A DNA stretch of 64,000 nucleotides from Lachnospiraceae bacterium (lineage in GTDB: Bacteria > Bacillota > Clostridia > Lachnospirales > Lachnospiraceae): NCBI GenBank assembly GCA_022793195.1, contig JAAWCJ010000016.1:124001-188000 (forward strand), in the 5' to 3' direction. Positions within the stretch are counted from its first letter, which is position 1; every line of letters starts with the position of its first letter. The notes under the pieces were generated by a model that worked only from the letters and a program-made list of their open reading frames with translations, did not search any database and was not told the DNA's origin. The translations under genes and the position numbers were made by a program. Shown one piece after another: positions 9,284 to 18,504 of this stretch.

Positions 9284-10030
9284 ATGAAGGCCTACGCAAC
9301 AACCGACCGGGGGAGGAAAAGACAGATTAATCAGGATGCAGTGTACTATTCAACCTATCCGGTTGGAAATATTCCCAATCTGTTTCTCGTGGCAGATGGA
9401 ATGGGAGGCCATCAGGCAGGTGATTTTGCATCAAAGTATACCATAGATAATCTGGTGAGGCTGGTGGAAGAAGCTGAGGGAAACAACCCGATCACAATTT
9501 TAAATGAAAGCATCCGGCAGGTGAACAGCCTGCTCCTTGCGAAGGCATCGGAGGAGGCAGCCCTGGCGGGTATGGGTACGACTCTGGTGGCGGCCTGCAC
9601 CATGGGAAGGGTCCTCTGTGTGGCAAATGTGGGGGACAGCCGTTTGTATGTGATCGGAAAAGAGGAAATCCGGCAGATTACAAGGGATCATTCGCTTGTG
9701 GAGGAATTGATACAAAAGGGAGAGATGGAGCGGGGAAGCGATGCTTATCATGAGCATAAAAACATTATTACGAGGGCTATCGGAGCCAAAAAAGATGTAT
9801 TTGCCGACTTTTTCGAGGTGAATCTGGAAAAGGGCGATACGGTGCTTATGTGTTCGGATGGGTTAAGTAATATGGTTTCCGACGACATCATCAGAGAACT
9901 TGTGGCAGACAGGGAAAACCTGAAAGAGGTTTGCGGGGATTTGATCGAAGAGGCAAATAAAAACGGCGGCAGGGATAATATTGCAGTTGTACTGTTCCGG
10001 CTGTCTGACGATGAGGTGAGAGAATGGTAA
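9284..10030 (+). CDS. prpC: PP2C-type protein serine/threonine phosphatase
   Basis: 248 residues with the metal-binding PP2C motifs: RQINQDAV, VADGMGGHQAGD, ANVGDSRLYVI, CSDGLSN and GGRDNIAVV. It dephosphorylates the targets of the partner kinase encoded immediately downstream (start overlaps by 7 bases). The start at 9284 has GAAGGAGG 7-8 bases upstream. It is a cytoplasmic enzyme that depends on Mn2+/Mg2+ in this family. Confidence 0.96.
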   Translation: MKAYATTDRGRKRQINQDAVYYSTYPVGNIPNLFLVADGMGGHQAGDFASKYTIDNLVRLVEEAEGNNPITILNESIRQVNSLLLAKASEEAALAGMGTTLVAACTMGRVLCVANVGDSRLYVIGKEEIRQITRDHSLVEELIQKGEMERGSDAYHEHKNIITRAIGAKKDVFADFFEVNLEKGDTVLMCSDGLSNMVSDDIIRELVADRENLKEVCGDLIEEANKNGGRDNIAVVLFRLSDDEVREW

Positions 10031-12195
10031 GATTAGGAATGTTTCTGGGAGAGAGATATGAGATCCTGGAAAAGATCGGTTCCGGCGGGATGTCGGAGGT
10101 GTATCGGGCCAGGGACCACAGGCTCAACAGAGATGTGGCAATCAAGGTCCTTAAGCAGGAGTTTAATTCAGACCGGTCCTTTATCGGAAAATTCAGGACA
10201 GAGGCCCATGCGGCCGCCTGTCTGTCCCACCCCAATATTGTTCATGTATTTGATGTGGGCGATGATGGCGATATCCATTATATTGTGATGGAGCTGGTGG
10301 AAGGCATTACTTTGAAGACTTATGTGTCTAAAAAGGGGAAGCTGGAGATTCGGGAAACCATCGGTATTGCCATGCAGGTGGCCCAGGGAATCGAGGCCGC
10401 CCATGCGCAGCATATTGTCCACCGGGATATCAAACCGCAGAATATCATGATTTCCAGGGATGGAAAAGTAAAGGTTACGGATTTTGGTATCGCCAAAGCA
10501 GCCACCAGTGAAACCATCACGTCCAGTACCATGGGGTCTGTCCATTATATATCCCCGGAACAGGCCAGGGGCGGATATTGTGATGAGAGAAGTGATATTT
10601 ATTCCCTGGGTATTACCATGTATGAAATGCTTACCGGCCGGGTGCCTTTTGAAGGGGACTCTACGGTATCCGTAGCTCTTCTTCATATTCAGGCGGAAAT
10701 GGTTTCGCCCAGAAAGTATGAGCCGATGATTCCGGTCAGCCTGGAGAAGATTGTGCTTAAATGTACCCAGAAAAAGCCGGAGATGCGTTACCGGACGGTG
10801 ACAGAGCTGATTGGGAATTTAAAACAGGCCCTTATGACTCCCAATGAAGACTTTGTCCATATGAATTCCATAAGCAGCAACGGCCCCACCAGGGTGATAA
10901 GTAAAGATGAAGTGAACCAGATACGAAACGGGGCTGCCATGGGGCGGGATATGGATAAAACAGAGGCCCTGGACAGTGATTACGACAGATATTATGACGA
11001 TGAAGAAGAGGAAGCGCGTTATCAGCTGGATTACGACGATGAGGATGATATGCTTCCGGACGACGACGATGAAGAGGATGAGGAAGGCCGCAGGTCGGAA
11101 AAGGTTTATACCATCATTGGGATTGCCGTGGCTGTTGTCATTGTGCTCCTTGCCCTGTTCATCATGGGAAAAACTTTTGGGTGGTTTGATTTTTCCGGAG
11201 GTGGAAAGACGGAAACAGGCTCGACAGAGGAATCTGTGGGAACAGAGGTGCTGATGCCAAACCTTCTGGGGAAGACTTTAGATGAGGCTGAGAAAGAATT
11301 GGAGCCGCTGGATTTGGAGATGAAGCTTTCCTACAGTGAATCGGGAGACTATGAGGATGGCGAGATCATGGAACAGGAATACCCGGAGGGGACGTCCGTG
11401 AAACGTCATACAGTGATTAAGGTGACAGTCAGTAAAGGATCCACGAAGACAGAAGTCCCCGACGATTTGATCGGCATGACCAGGGAGCAGGCTTTAAAAG
11501 CGCTCCGGGATGCAGGGTTGGATGTGGAATTTGATGAAATTTACAGCGATACGGTAAAAGAGGGCCTGGTTGCAAAAGTAAGCCCCGGCCTGGGAACCCC
11601 TGCCACCATCGGTGATAAGGTAAAGGTATACTTGTCTAAGGGCGAGGAGACGAAGACAACAGAGGTTCCGCAGCTTCTGGGAAAGACAGAGAACAGGGCG
11701 AAACAGGATTTGAAAGACGCAAACCTCGAAGTGGGAAGCATTACCAAAGACTACAGCGATGATTATGATGAAGGGGAGATCATGAGCCAGTCCATCCGAA
11801 GCGGAAGCACGGTGGAAATAGGAACCTCCATCAATTTTGTGGTCAGCCGGGGCAAAAAAGATACGACAGTCAGGATGCCGGATGTAATCGGGCGCAGTGA
11901 ATCGGATGCAGTGGCGATGATTCAAAATGCAGGCCTGGTGCCTGCAGTGTATCCGGAACGGCTTCACAGCAATATGGATGCGGGCCTTATCTTTGACGCC
12001 GATGTGACGCCGGGAACAAAAGTGGAGGCAGGAACCACTGTGGAGATTTACGTGAGTGCGGGGCCTGAACCGGAAACCACTGCGCCGCCGACAACACAGG
12101 CGCCGCCGGAAACACAGGCGCCGCCGGAGACGCCTGCTGCTCCAGGACCGGAAGAGAATCCGGCGGGGGCAGAAAACGGCGGAGCGACTCCTTAA
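10024..12195 (+). CDS. prkC: PASTA-domain membrane serine/threonine kinase
   Basis: 723 residues. The Hanks-type kinase domain (about 10-275) shows GSGGMSEVYRA, the ATP lysine in VAIKVL, HRDIKPQN and DFGIAKA. An acidic Asp/Glu-rich linker (about 315-355) precedes one membrane helix (about 358-380). Four extracellular PASTA repeats follow, starting near MPNLLGKT, VPDDLIGMT, VPQLLGKT and MPDVIGRS, then a Pro/Thr-rich tail made of short APPET repeats. PASTA repeats bind muropeptides or lipid II in this family, so the kinase links wall state to growth or germination control. It is paired with prpC. Confidence 0.96.
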   Translation: MVRLGMFLGERYEILEKIGSGGMSEVYRARDHRLNRDVAIKVLKQEFNSDRSFIGKFRTEAHAAACLSHPNIVHVFDVGDDGDIHYIVMELVEGITLKTYVSKKGKLEIRETIGIAMQVAQGIEAAHAQHIVHRDIKPQNIMISRDGKVKVTDFGIAKAATSETITSSTMGSVHYISPEQARGGYCDERSDIYSLGITMYEMLTGRVPFEGDSTVSVALLHIQAEMVSPRKYEPMIPVSLEKIVLKCTQKKPEMRYRTVTELIGNLKQALMTPNEDFVHMNSISSNGPTRVISKDEVNQIRNGAAMGRDMDKTEALDSDYDRYYDDEEEEARYQLDYDDEDDMLPDDDDEEDEEGRRSEKVYTIIGIAVAVVIVLLALFIMGKTFGWFDFSGGGKTETGSTEESVGTEVLMPNLLGKTLDEAEKELEPLDLEMKLSYSESGDYEDGEIMEQEYPEGTSVKRHTVIKVTVSKGSTKTEVPDDLIGMTREQALKALRDAGLDVEFDEIYSDTVKEGLVAKVSPGLGTPATIGDKVKVYLSKGEETKTTEVPQLLGKTENRAKQDLKDANLEVGSITKDYSDDYDEGEIMSQSIRSGSTVEIGTSINFVVSRGKKDTTVRMPDVIGRSESDAVAMIQNAGLVPAVYPERLHSNMDAGLIFDADVTPGTKVEAGTTVEIYVSAGPEPETTAPPTTQAPPETQAPPETPAAPGPEENPAGAENGGATP

Positions 12196-12217
12196 TGGCG
12201 GGCTGCGGCAGTTGGAT

Positions 12218-13102
12218 ATGAAAACAGGAAAGATCATTAAAGGAATTGCAGGTTTTTATTATGTCCATGACGGCCATAATCAAGTTTATGAATGTAAGGC
12301 AAAGGGAATTTTCCGAAACAGGAATCTAAAGCCCATGGTGGGAGATTATGTGGCTTTAGAGGTTTTGAGCGAAGAAGAGGGCCTGGGGAATATCACAGAG
12401 ATATTCCCCAGGAAAAACAGCCTGATTCGTCCGGCCTGCGCCAATGTGGATCAGGCCCTTGTGATTTTTGCGGTAAAGGAACCGGAACCCAATTTAAATT
12501 TGTTGGACCGGTTTCTTGTTATGATGGAATTTCAGGAAGTTCCATGTCAGATTTGTTTTAACAAGATGGATTTGGGGACGGCCTGCGGGACGCGCCTGGC
12601 AGCCCTTTATGAAAAGGCCGGTTATCCGGTCCATCTGGTGAGTACTTACACAGAAGAGGGCCTTTTTAAAGTTCAGGAATTGATTCAGGGGAAGACTACG
12701 GTGATGGCCGGGCCTTCCGGTGTGGGAAAATCTTCCGTCATGAATCTTATTTATCCTGAGGCTGCCATGGAGACAGGACAGATCAGTGAGAAGCTTAAGA
12801 GGGGACGTCATACCACCAGGCATACGGAACTTTTTTGTGTGGGAGAGGATACTTTTTTGCTGGATACGCCGGGGTTTTCTTCTCTGGAACTGGAGCAGAT
12901 TTCCTGCGGGGAGCTGCGGTTTTATTACCCGGAATTTTTGCCATTTGAAGGCGGGTGCCGTTTTCAGGGCTGTGTTCACGGAAAAGAGCCAGGTTGTGCG
13001 GTGAAGGAGGCCCTGGAGAAGGGTGTCATTGGCAAAGAGCGATATGAAAATTATCTTGTTTTATATGAGGAGCTGAAAACAAGAAAACGCTATGGAAGAT
13101 GA
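12218..13102 (+). CDS. rsgA: Ribosome small-subunit-dependent GTPase A
   Basis: 294 residues from ATG 12218; an open frame back to 12056 codes only an Arg-rich shadow of the prkC tail. The order of GTPase motifs is circularly permuted (OB fold, then G4 NKMD, then P-loop GPSGVGKS, then DTPGF). The C-terminal zinc knuckle uses the Cys/His of [15 protein letters not shown]. RsgA assists late 30S maturation. The ribosome binding site before 12218 is weak. It follows prkC by 22 bases, as is common in Firmicutes. Confidence 0.95.
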   Translation: MKTGKIIKGIAGFYYVHDGHNQVYECKAKGIFRNRNLKPMVGDYVALEVLSEEEGLGNITEIFPRKNSLIRPACANVDQALVIFAVKEPEPNLNLLDRFLVMMEFQEVPCQICFNKMDLGTACGTRLAALYEKAGYPVHLVSTYTEEGLFKVQELIQGKTTVMAGPSGVGKSSVMNLIYPEAAMETGQISEKLKRGRHTTRHTELFCVGEDTFLLDTPGFSSLELEQISCGELRFYYPEFLPFEGGCRFQGCVHGKEPGCAVKEALEKGVIGKERYENYLVLYEELKTRKRYGR

Positions 13103-13115
13103 AAAGGAGAATAAT

Positions 13116-13781
13116 ATGTTGATCTTATCCCCTTCAATCCTGGCAGCGGATTTTACAAAGCTGGGAGAACAGATGATGGAAACGGCAGAGGCCGGCGCCC
13201 GTTATATTCACTTGGATGTGATGGATGGAATGTTTGTGCCACAGATTTCTTTTGGTATGCCGGTGATAGAGACCATACGGAAATGTACGGATCAGGTGTT
13301 TGACGTGCATTTGATGATAGAGGATCCGGGCCGTTATATCGAGGCTTTTGCAAAAGCCGGGGCCGATATCATTACGGTGCATGCGGAGGCCTGCACCCAT
13401 CTTGACAGGGTAATCCAGCAGATCAAGGCGGCAGGAAAAAAAGCTGGAGTTGCCCTGAACCCGGCGACCCCTCTTTCTGCCCTGGATTATGTGCTGGATG
13501 AACTGGACATGGTTCTCGTGATGACGGTAAATCCCGGTTTTGGTGGGCAGAAGCTGATTCCTTATTGTCTGCAGAAGGTGAGGGATTTGCGGAAGAAAAT
13601 GGAATCCCGTGGCCTTGACATTGACATTCAGGTGGACGGCGGTATCAAAGCCTCCAATGCGAAAGAGGTCATTGAAGCGGGAGCCAATGTGCTGGTGGGC
13701 GGTTCTGCTGTCTTTTCCGGCGATGTGGCTGCCAATACAAAGGCCTTTATGGATGTGTTTGCGGAGATGGAATCCAGATGA
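13116..13781 (+). CDS. rpe: Ribulose-phosphate 3-epimerase
   Basis: 221 residues from ATG 13116, which follows AAAAGGAG by 6 bases; the alternative ATG at 13092 overlaps rsgA without a good site. TIM-barrel signatures [20 protein letters not shown] and DGGIK are all present. It interconverts ribulose 5-phosphate and xylulose 5-phosphate in the pentose phosphate pathway. The end overlaps the thiN start by 4 bases (ATGA). Confidence 0.96.
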   Translation: MLILSPSILAADFTKLGEQMMETAEAGARYIHLDVMDGMFVPQISFGMPVIETIRKCTDQVFDVHLMIEDPGRYIEAFAKAGADIITVHAEACTHLDRVIQQIKAAGKKAGVALNPATPLSALDYVLDELDMVLVMTVNPGFGGQKLIPYCLQKVRDLRKKMESRGLDIDIQVDGGIKASNAKEVIEAGANVLVGGSAVFSGDVAANTKAFMDVFAEMESR

Positions 13782-14425
13782 AGATTTTGATTGTGACCGG
13801 CGGTGACGTGGAGCCTGCGTTTGCTGCCGGATTTTTAAAGACATACGGCGCTTTTCATGTGATCGCTGTGGATGGCGGCCTTAAGGCGGCAGAGGGGCTG
13901 GGCCTCATGCCGGATGCTGTGGTGGGGGATTTTGATACGGTAAGTATAGAGGCCTTGGATTGTTACAAAAAAATGGGGATACACATTGAAGTACATAAGC
14001 CGGAAAAAGACTGTACGGATACGGAGCTTGCTCTTCTTTATGCCCTGTCGCTTCCTGAGGTTTCGCAGATTGTGATTCTGGGGGGCCTTGGCAGGCGCTT
14101 TGACCATGCCATGGGAAATGTGCAGATTCTTTTTCATGCTTTAAAACAAAAGGTTCCCTGCTGTATGGTGGATTCTTATAACCGTATTTCTTTGTTGGAA
14201 GGTACTGCAGAAATTGAGAGATCGAAAACATGGGGGCGTTATATCTCGCTGATTCCTTTTACAGAGCAGGTGAAGGGTGTCACTTTGACCGGGTTTAAAT
14301 ATCCTTTGACAAAGGCGGTTCTTATGTCTGGAAACAGTTTAGGCATCAGTAATGAGCTTTTGGAAGAGCGGGGACGGATTGAGGTTGAGGAGGGTATCCT
14401 TGTTTATATCGAATCACGGGACTGA
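13778..14425 (+). CDS. thiN: Thiamine pyrophosphokinase
   Basis: 215 residues. Signatures are [17 protein letters not shown] and [13 protein letters not shown], matching the catalytic domain of thiamine diphosphokinases, followed by the small C-terminal beta domain that binds thiamine. It converts thiamine plus ATP to thiamine diphosphate and AMP. Start ATG overlaps the rpe stop, so the two are translated together. No thiamine riboswitch was seen upstream; none is expected inside this operon. Confidence 0.93.
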   Translation: MKILIVTGGDVEPAFAAGFLKTYGAFHVIAVDGGLKAAEGLGLMPDAVVGDFDTVSIEALDCYKKMGIHIEVHKPEKDCTDTELALLYALSLPEVSQIVILGGLGRRFDHAMGNVQILFHALKQKVPCCMVDSYNRISLLEGTAEIERSKTWGRYISLIPFTEQVKGVTLTGFKYPLTKAVLMSGNSLGISNELLEERGRIEVEEGILVYIESRD

Positions 14426-14448
14426 AACATTTACGGGAGGGACAAAAG

Positions 14449-15285
14449 ATGGCAATGACGCACAATAATCAGAAAAAGATTGCGGTCATCAATGATATTT
14501 CCGGTTTTGGACGCTGTTCGATTACCGTGGCTATGCCCATTATATCGGTCATGGGGCTTCAGTGCTGCCCGGTGCCCACGTCGATTTTCTCCAATCATAC
14601 AGGGTATCCCCATTATTTTTTTGATGATTATACGGCGAAGATGCCGGAATATATTAAAAACTGGAAAAAGCTTAACCTGGAATTTGAGGGGATTTATTCT
14701 GGTTTTCTGGGTTCCAGGGAACAGATTGATATTGTCTGGGATTTTATCCGGGACTTTAAAACAGAGCGGACTACTGTGATTGTGGACCCGATTATGGGAG
14801 ATCATGGAAAGGCATATACTACTTATACGGAAGATATGTGCCGGGAAATGAAGAGGCTGGCAGAGTGTGCGGATATTTTGACGCCCAACCTGACGGAAGC
14901 CTGTATTTTGACAGATACGCTTTATTCGGACAGGCACTGGACCATGAAGGAGTTGACTGCCATGGCAGAGGCAATCAGGAAGACGGGGCCGGAAAAGATC
15001 GTGATAACGGGAATTCCCCAGGGGGATTTTGTGGCCAACCTTGTCTATGAGGCAGGGGAAGAACCGCGGATTTTAAGGAGCCACCGTGTGGGAAAAGAAC
15101 GGGCAGGGACAGGAGACGTATTTTCTTCCATCATTGCCGCAGACGCAGTCAACGGCGTTCCCTTTGCCCGCTCCGTTAAAAAAGCGGGAAGTTTTATAAA
15201 AAAATGTATCCTCCGGTCAGAAGAACTGGAAATACCCAGGCAGGATGGAGTGTGTTTTGAGGAATATCTGATGACATTAAAATAA
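14449..15285 (+). CDS. Pyridoxamine/pyridoxal kinase-like PfkB-superfamily kinase
   Basis: 278 residues; start preceded by GGGAGGG. The sequence opens NDISGFGRCS, contains the ribokinase-fold metal/phosphate motif PNLTEA and the anion-hole/catalytic motif AGTGDVFSS. This is the PdxY/PdxK-type layout: phosphorylation of vitamin B6 vitamers (pyridoxal, pyridoxamine, pyridoxine) with ATP. Related kinases of hydroxymethylpyrimidine have other flanking motifs, so B6 is the better guess. It is 23 bases after thiN and in the same orientation. Confidence 0.85.
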   Translation: MAMTHNNQKKIAVINDISGFGRCSITVAMPIISVMGLQCCPVPTSIFSNHTGYPHYFFDDYTAKMPEYIKNWKKLNLEFEGIYSGFLGSREQIDIVWDFIRDFKTERTTVIVDPIMGDHGKAYTTYTEDMCREMKRLAECADILTPNLTEACILTDTLYSDRHWTMKELTAMAEAIRKTGPEKIVITGIPQGDFVANLVYEAGEEPRILRSHRVGKERAGTGDVFSSIIAADAVNGVPFARSVKKAGSFIKKCILRSEELEIPRQDGVCFEEYLMTLK

Positions 15286-15324
15286 AGGGAAAACCAGAGA
15301 GCGTTTTCAGGAAAGAGGAGAGAG

Positions 15325-15900
15325 ATGGGAAAATTAATTCTGGCTTCCGCGTCCCCCAGGCGCTCAGAACTGCTGGCGCTGACAGGGCTTCCTTTTGAGG
15401 TAAGGCCGGGAAACGGCGAGGAAATCATCCATGAGAAGGAGCCGGACAAGATTGTGGAAGAGCTTTCGGTCGTCAAAGCGGAAAATGCCCTGTTGGAGAG
15501 CGTTGATGGAGATGTGATCATTGGAGCAGATACGGTGGTGGCTTTAGACGGGGTTATTATGGGGAAGCCCGGGGACGAAGAAGAGGCATTTTCCATGCTG
15601 AAACGCCTTCAGGGCAGGAGCCATGAAGTTTACACGGGGGTTACGGTTTTAAAAAAAGGCAGTTTGGAAGCGGATACCTTTTCCCAGAGGACGGTGGTTT
15701 ATGTACTGCCCATGAGTGATGAGGAAATCCGGGAATATATAAAAACAGGGGAACCGATGGATAAGGCCGGCGCTTATGGAATCCAGGGCCGGTTTGCCGT
15801 ATACGTACAGGGGATTGAGGGAGATTATCAGAATGTGGTGGGCCTTCCGGTGTCAAAGCTGTATGGATACTTGAAAAAGTACAGGGAGGAGCTTTTATGA
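15325..15900 (+). CDS. maf: Maf-family nucleoside-triphosphate pyrophosphatase
   Basis: 191 residues. The N-terminus LASASPRRSELL and the central GADTVVALDG motif are the Maf signatures. Family members hydrolyse non-canonical or pyrimidine NTPs (dTTP, UTP) to monophosphates and have been linked to septum and cell-shape control. GAGGAGAG lies just before the ATG. The stop overlaps the start of the next gene by 4 bases. Confidence 0.94.
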   Translation: MGKLILASASPRRSELLALTGLPFEVRPGNGEEIIHEKEPDKIVEELSVVKAENALLESVDGDVIIGADTVVALDGVIMGKPGDEEEAFSMLKRLQGRSHEVYTGVTVLKKGSLEADTFSQRTVVYVLPMSDEEIREYIKTGEPMDKAGAYGIQGRFAVYVQGIEGDYQNVVGLPVSKLYGYLKKYREELL

Positions 15901-16685
15901 TTAAGCTGATTGTAACGGATATTGACGGAACACTGGTGAAAGATGGTTCCAGGACCCTGCCGGGAGAGCTGGCAAATACCATAGGGGCGCTTTTGGATAA
16001 AGGGATTCATTTTGTGGCGGCCAGCGGCCGCTCCCAGATCAGTACGGAGCGTCTCTTCGCTTCTTTTCGGGACAGGATTTATTATGCCACCTGCAATGGA
16101 ACCCTTATGGGGCGCTCCGGGGAGCTGCTTTTTGCGGAGGGGCTGGACCGGAAGCTTTTGAATGAACTTTTGGCTGACGTGCGGACCATCAAGGATACGG
16201 TGCCTTTTCTGACAGGGGCCGGTGTCATGTATGCCGACTCCGATGAGGAAGAAGTGATCCGCTGGCTGGTGGAAGGCTATCAGGAAGACGTCACCAGGGT
16301 GGCGGATATGGGCGCCATGCCGGAGGAGTTTGTGAAGCTGAGTGTGTATGACAAAAAACACAGGTCGGGAGAAACGTTCCGTTCTTTCTGCGAAAAGTGG
16401 AAGGGCGTCGTATCCACCAGTACGGCAGGGGCCATGTGGCTGGATGTCTATAAGCTGGGGGTCAATAAGGGGACGGCTGTTCGCTGGTATCAGAAATTTT
16501 TCGGGGTAACGCCGGAGGAAACACTGACATTGGGGGATCAGCAGAATGACGTGGAGATGTTAAAAGCGGCATATCACAGCTATGCGGTGGGGAATGCGAT
16601 TCCGGAAGTGAAAGAGACGGCCCGTTATGTGGCTGACACCTGCGAAAACGGAGGGGCGTTGAAGGTGTTTCGTACACTGTTATAA
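15897..16685 (+). CDS. Cof-type HAD-superfamily phosphatase
   Basis: 262 residues. HAD motif I is VTDIDGTLV (nucleophile Asp), and motif IV is LGDQQNDVEML; the cap domain lies between them (type C2, Cof family). These enzymes dephosphorylate sugar phosphates, flavin mononucleotide, pyridoxal phosphate or similar metabolites; the substrate cannot be read from sequence. It overlaps maf by 4 bases and ends the housekeeping operon-like run. Confidence 0.9.
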   Translation: MIKLIVTDIDGTLVKDGSRTLPGELANTIGALLDKGIHFVAASGRSQISTERLFASFRDRIYYATCNGTLMGRSGELLFAEGLDRKLLNELLADVRTIKDTVPFLTGAGVMYADSDEEEVIRWLVEGYQEDVTRVADMGAMPEEFVKLSVYDKKHRSGETFRSFCEKWKGVVSTSTAGAMWLDVYKLGVNKGTAVRWYQKFFGVTPEETLTLGDQQNDVEMLKAAYHSYAVGNAIPEVKETARYVADTCENGGALKVFRTLL

Positions 16686-16730
16686 TCCATGAAATAAAAA
16701 CGCCGGTGGAATAAATATCCTGCGGCTTAA

Positions 16731-16892
16731 GCTGTCCGGGAGGCAGTGGATACTTTGGCGGGATTATCAGGCGGAAACCGACTGGTGGGGATTATTTCCC
16801 ATGTATCAGAACTCAAAAGACGGATTGACAGGCAAATTGTGGTGCGAAAGGAGCAAATGGGAGGTAGCACAATTTCTGTTTCTGTGGTATGA
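16731..16892 (+). pseudogene. Remnant of the SbcC exonuclease C-terminus
   Basis: After an in-frame stop at 16728-16730 the frame reads EAVDTLAGLSGG, then NRLVGIISHVSELKRRI, then a basic tail and a TGA at 16890-16892. This is the end of the ATPase head of SbcC (the D-loop/switch region, ISHVSEL). Just upstream, the neighbouring frame carries LKLSG, the expected preceding residues, so a frameshift near 16738 is likely. There is no start codon, no ribosome binding site and no upstream nuclease-gene sequence. It is a decayed 3' end of about 50 codons lying in the gap before the foldase gene. Confidence 0.75.
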
Positions 16893-16929
16893 TAATCGGG
16901 AAGAATAATGTCGATTCGGAGGGAATTCA

Positions 16930-17949
16930 GTGAAAAGGACGATCAAGAGGGCGCTGGCGTTGATAATGTTGTTCTGTTTGGCGGCTCTCTCCGGCTGCCA
17001 GAAAAAAGAAGGGGGCGCTTCCACCTCAAAGCTTAAGGAGGGGGAACTGTTCCGTTTGGAAGGAAGGGCCTGTACAAAGCAGGAAGCGCTTGTATTTGTC
17101 TTAAGTCAGAAGAGCAGGTATGAGGACGGCTACGGGGCAGGAATCTGGGATGTGAAAGTAGGGGACGAGACATTTGATTCCTATATGAAGAAAAACCTTC
17201 TGGATTTTCTTGTGAAGATGAAGTGCATGACCTTAATGGCAGACCAGTATGACGTGGAGTTGAGTGATGAAGAAAAGCTGAGGGTTTCCCATGCGGCGGA
17301 GACTTATATCAATGGTCTTTCGGATTCTGTAAAAAAAACAACGGGAATTGATAAGGAAACAGCGGAAGAAGCTTTCCGGGATTATTATACGGCAAGCCTC
17401 CTGGTGGATAAACTGACGGCCAATGTTTCCACGGAGATCAGCGAAGACGAGGCACGTGTGATTACGGTACAGCAGATTTTTCTGAGTACGGAGAACGTGG
17501 ATGCTGCTACGAAGGAAAAAAAGCGTACGGATGCCCAGGAGATTTTGAACCAGGCCCAGGCCGGCCAGGATTTTTCTCTTCTTGCCAAAAACGTAAACGA
17601 GTCGGAAGTTTTTGAACGGGAATTATCCAGGGGGGATGTAGAACAGGCTTTGGAGACCGCCGCTTTTGCCCTTGGAAACGGGGAAATGGCGCCGTTAGTG
17701 GAGACAGAAAAAGGTTTTTATCTCATCCGGTGTGTCAATCATTATGATGAGATTAAAACAGCCCAGAATAAAGAGGCCCTTGGGAAAAAGCATAAAGAAG
17801 ATTGCTTTTATGAATACTACGATGCTTTTGTGAGGGGAGTTACGGCAGAATATAATCCAAATGCATGGGATGCCATTGATTACCGGGAAAGTTACGAACA
17901 GCAGGAGCAGGACTTCTATACGGTTTACAGCCAGTTTTTTCCTGCCTGA
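16930..17949 (+). CDS. Foldase-like lipoprotein with parvulin-type domain
   Basis: 339 residues starting at GTG 16930, with GGAGGG 6 bases upstream. A lipoprotein signal peptide runs to the lipobox ALSGC (Cys about residue 24). A helical SurA/PrsA-like N-domain is followed at about 170-280 by a parvulin-like segment (VQQIFLST ... EILNQAQAGQDFSLLAKN ... GEMAPLVETEKGFYLIRC). PrsA-type lipoproteins assist folding of exported proteins at the outer face of the membrane. The catalytic residues of parvulins are only weakly recognisable, so isomerase activity is uncertain. Confidence 0.75.
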   Translation: MKRTIKRALALIMLFCLAALSGCQKKEGGASTSKLKEGELFRLEGRACTKQEALVFVLSQKSRYEDGYGAGIWDVKVGDETFDSYMKKNLLDFLVKMKCMTLMADQYDVELSDEEKLRVSHAAETYINGLSDSVKKTTGIDKETAEEAFRDYYTASLLVDKLTANVSTEISEDEARVITVQQIFLSTENVDAATKEKKRTDAQEILNQAQAGQDFSLLAKNVNESEVFERELSRGDVEQALETAAFALGNGEMAPLVETEKGFYLIRCVNHYDEIKTAQNKEALGKKHKEDCFYEYYDAFVRGVTAEYNPNAWDAIDYRESYEQQEQDFYTVYSQFFPA

Positions 17950-18013
17950 GAAAATCCCGTCTTTTACACTAATAGGTGCATAAAGGTGGGTGTTTCTTGT
18001 GTGGAAAAAGAAG

Positions 18014-18041
18014 AAAAGGGATGCGCAGGGCATCCCTTTTT
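18014..18041. terminator. Bidirectional intrinsic terminator
   Basis: A perfect 11-bp stem (AAAAGGGATGC / GCATCCCTTTT) with a 5-base loop lies between the convergent foldase gene and the small Cys-rich gene. A-tract and T-tract on either side let it work on both strands. Confidence 0.85.
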
Positions 18042-18097
18042 GCCGTACAGGGGATATTATCCCCCGTACAGCGAAATTCTTCCACTTTACTGCGTCA

Positions 18098-18325
18098 TTA
18101 GCAGCCGCCGCAGATGCAGGACAGAAGGAGAATCCAAAGCAGGCATCCACATCCGTCACCGCTACCGAAGCCAAGGTTTCCGAGACCACATCCACATCCG
18201 TCACCGCCGCCGAAGCCGTTGCCACAGGCACACAGGATCAGTAACAGGAATAAGATGTTGTTTCCGCCGAAGCCGGTTCCACAGCCGTTTGAGCATCCAC
18301 AGTTTGTTGCAGCCAAATCACTCAT
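18098..18325 (-). CDS. Gly/Cys-rich small protein, chorion-class high-cysteine HCB-like
   Basis: 75 residues from the ATG at 18325, which has GGAGG 8 bases upstream on the minus strand (an upstream in-frame TTG at 18340 falls on that site). The protein starts MSDLAATNCGC and consists of Gly-Cys-rich blocks (GCGCG, GDGCGC) alternating with short hydrophobic stretches (ILFLLLILCACG, LLWILLLSCICG). Similar proteins in Clostridia carry the database name chorion class high-cysteine HCB protein 13; their function is unknown. The DNA contains an internal near-duplication (about 18140-18215) that encodes the repeated Gly/Cys block. Metal binding or surface assembly is only a guess. Confidence 0.75.
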   Translation of the reverse strand: MSDLAATNCGCSNGCGTGFGGNNILFLLLILCACGNGFGGGDGCGCGLGNLGFGSGDGCGCLLWILLLSCICGGC

Positions 18326-18443
18326 GGGGTAATCCTCCAAAGTTTGTTTACACTATAAGATATGTGGAGGGGCTTGCCTTTGTTTCCTCATCTGAAGTAA
18401 AAATCCTTTTGATTAATTTTGTTAAGTGTACTCAGAGAAATAC

Positions 18444-18472
18444 TTGAAAAAAATAAGCCAAAGACGTATAAT
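18444..18472 (+). promoter_or_regulatory. Sigma-A type promoter for the Lrp-family gene
   Basis: TTGAAA (18444-18449), a 17-base spacer and TATAAT (18467-18472). Transcription would start near 18479, so the AAGGAGG at 18475 would be mostly untranscribed and the GGGGG at about 18491 is the likely ribosome binding site for the ATG at 18505. Confidence 0.7.
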
Positions 18473-18504
18473 TAAGGAGGAATCAAACAGGGGGTACAAG
18501 TTGG

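Noticed and set aside
12085-12135. GCGCCGCCGGA tandem repeats
   Set aside because: They encode the Pro/Thr-rich tail of PrkC.
18140-18215. Tandem-like repeat CACATCCGTCACCG
   Set aside because: It codes the Gly/Cys repeats of the small minus-strand protein, so it is explained by coding sequence.
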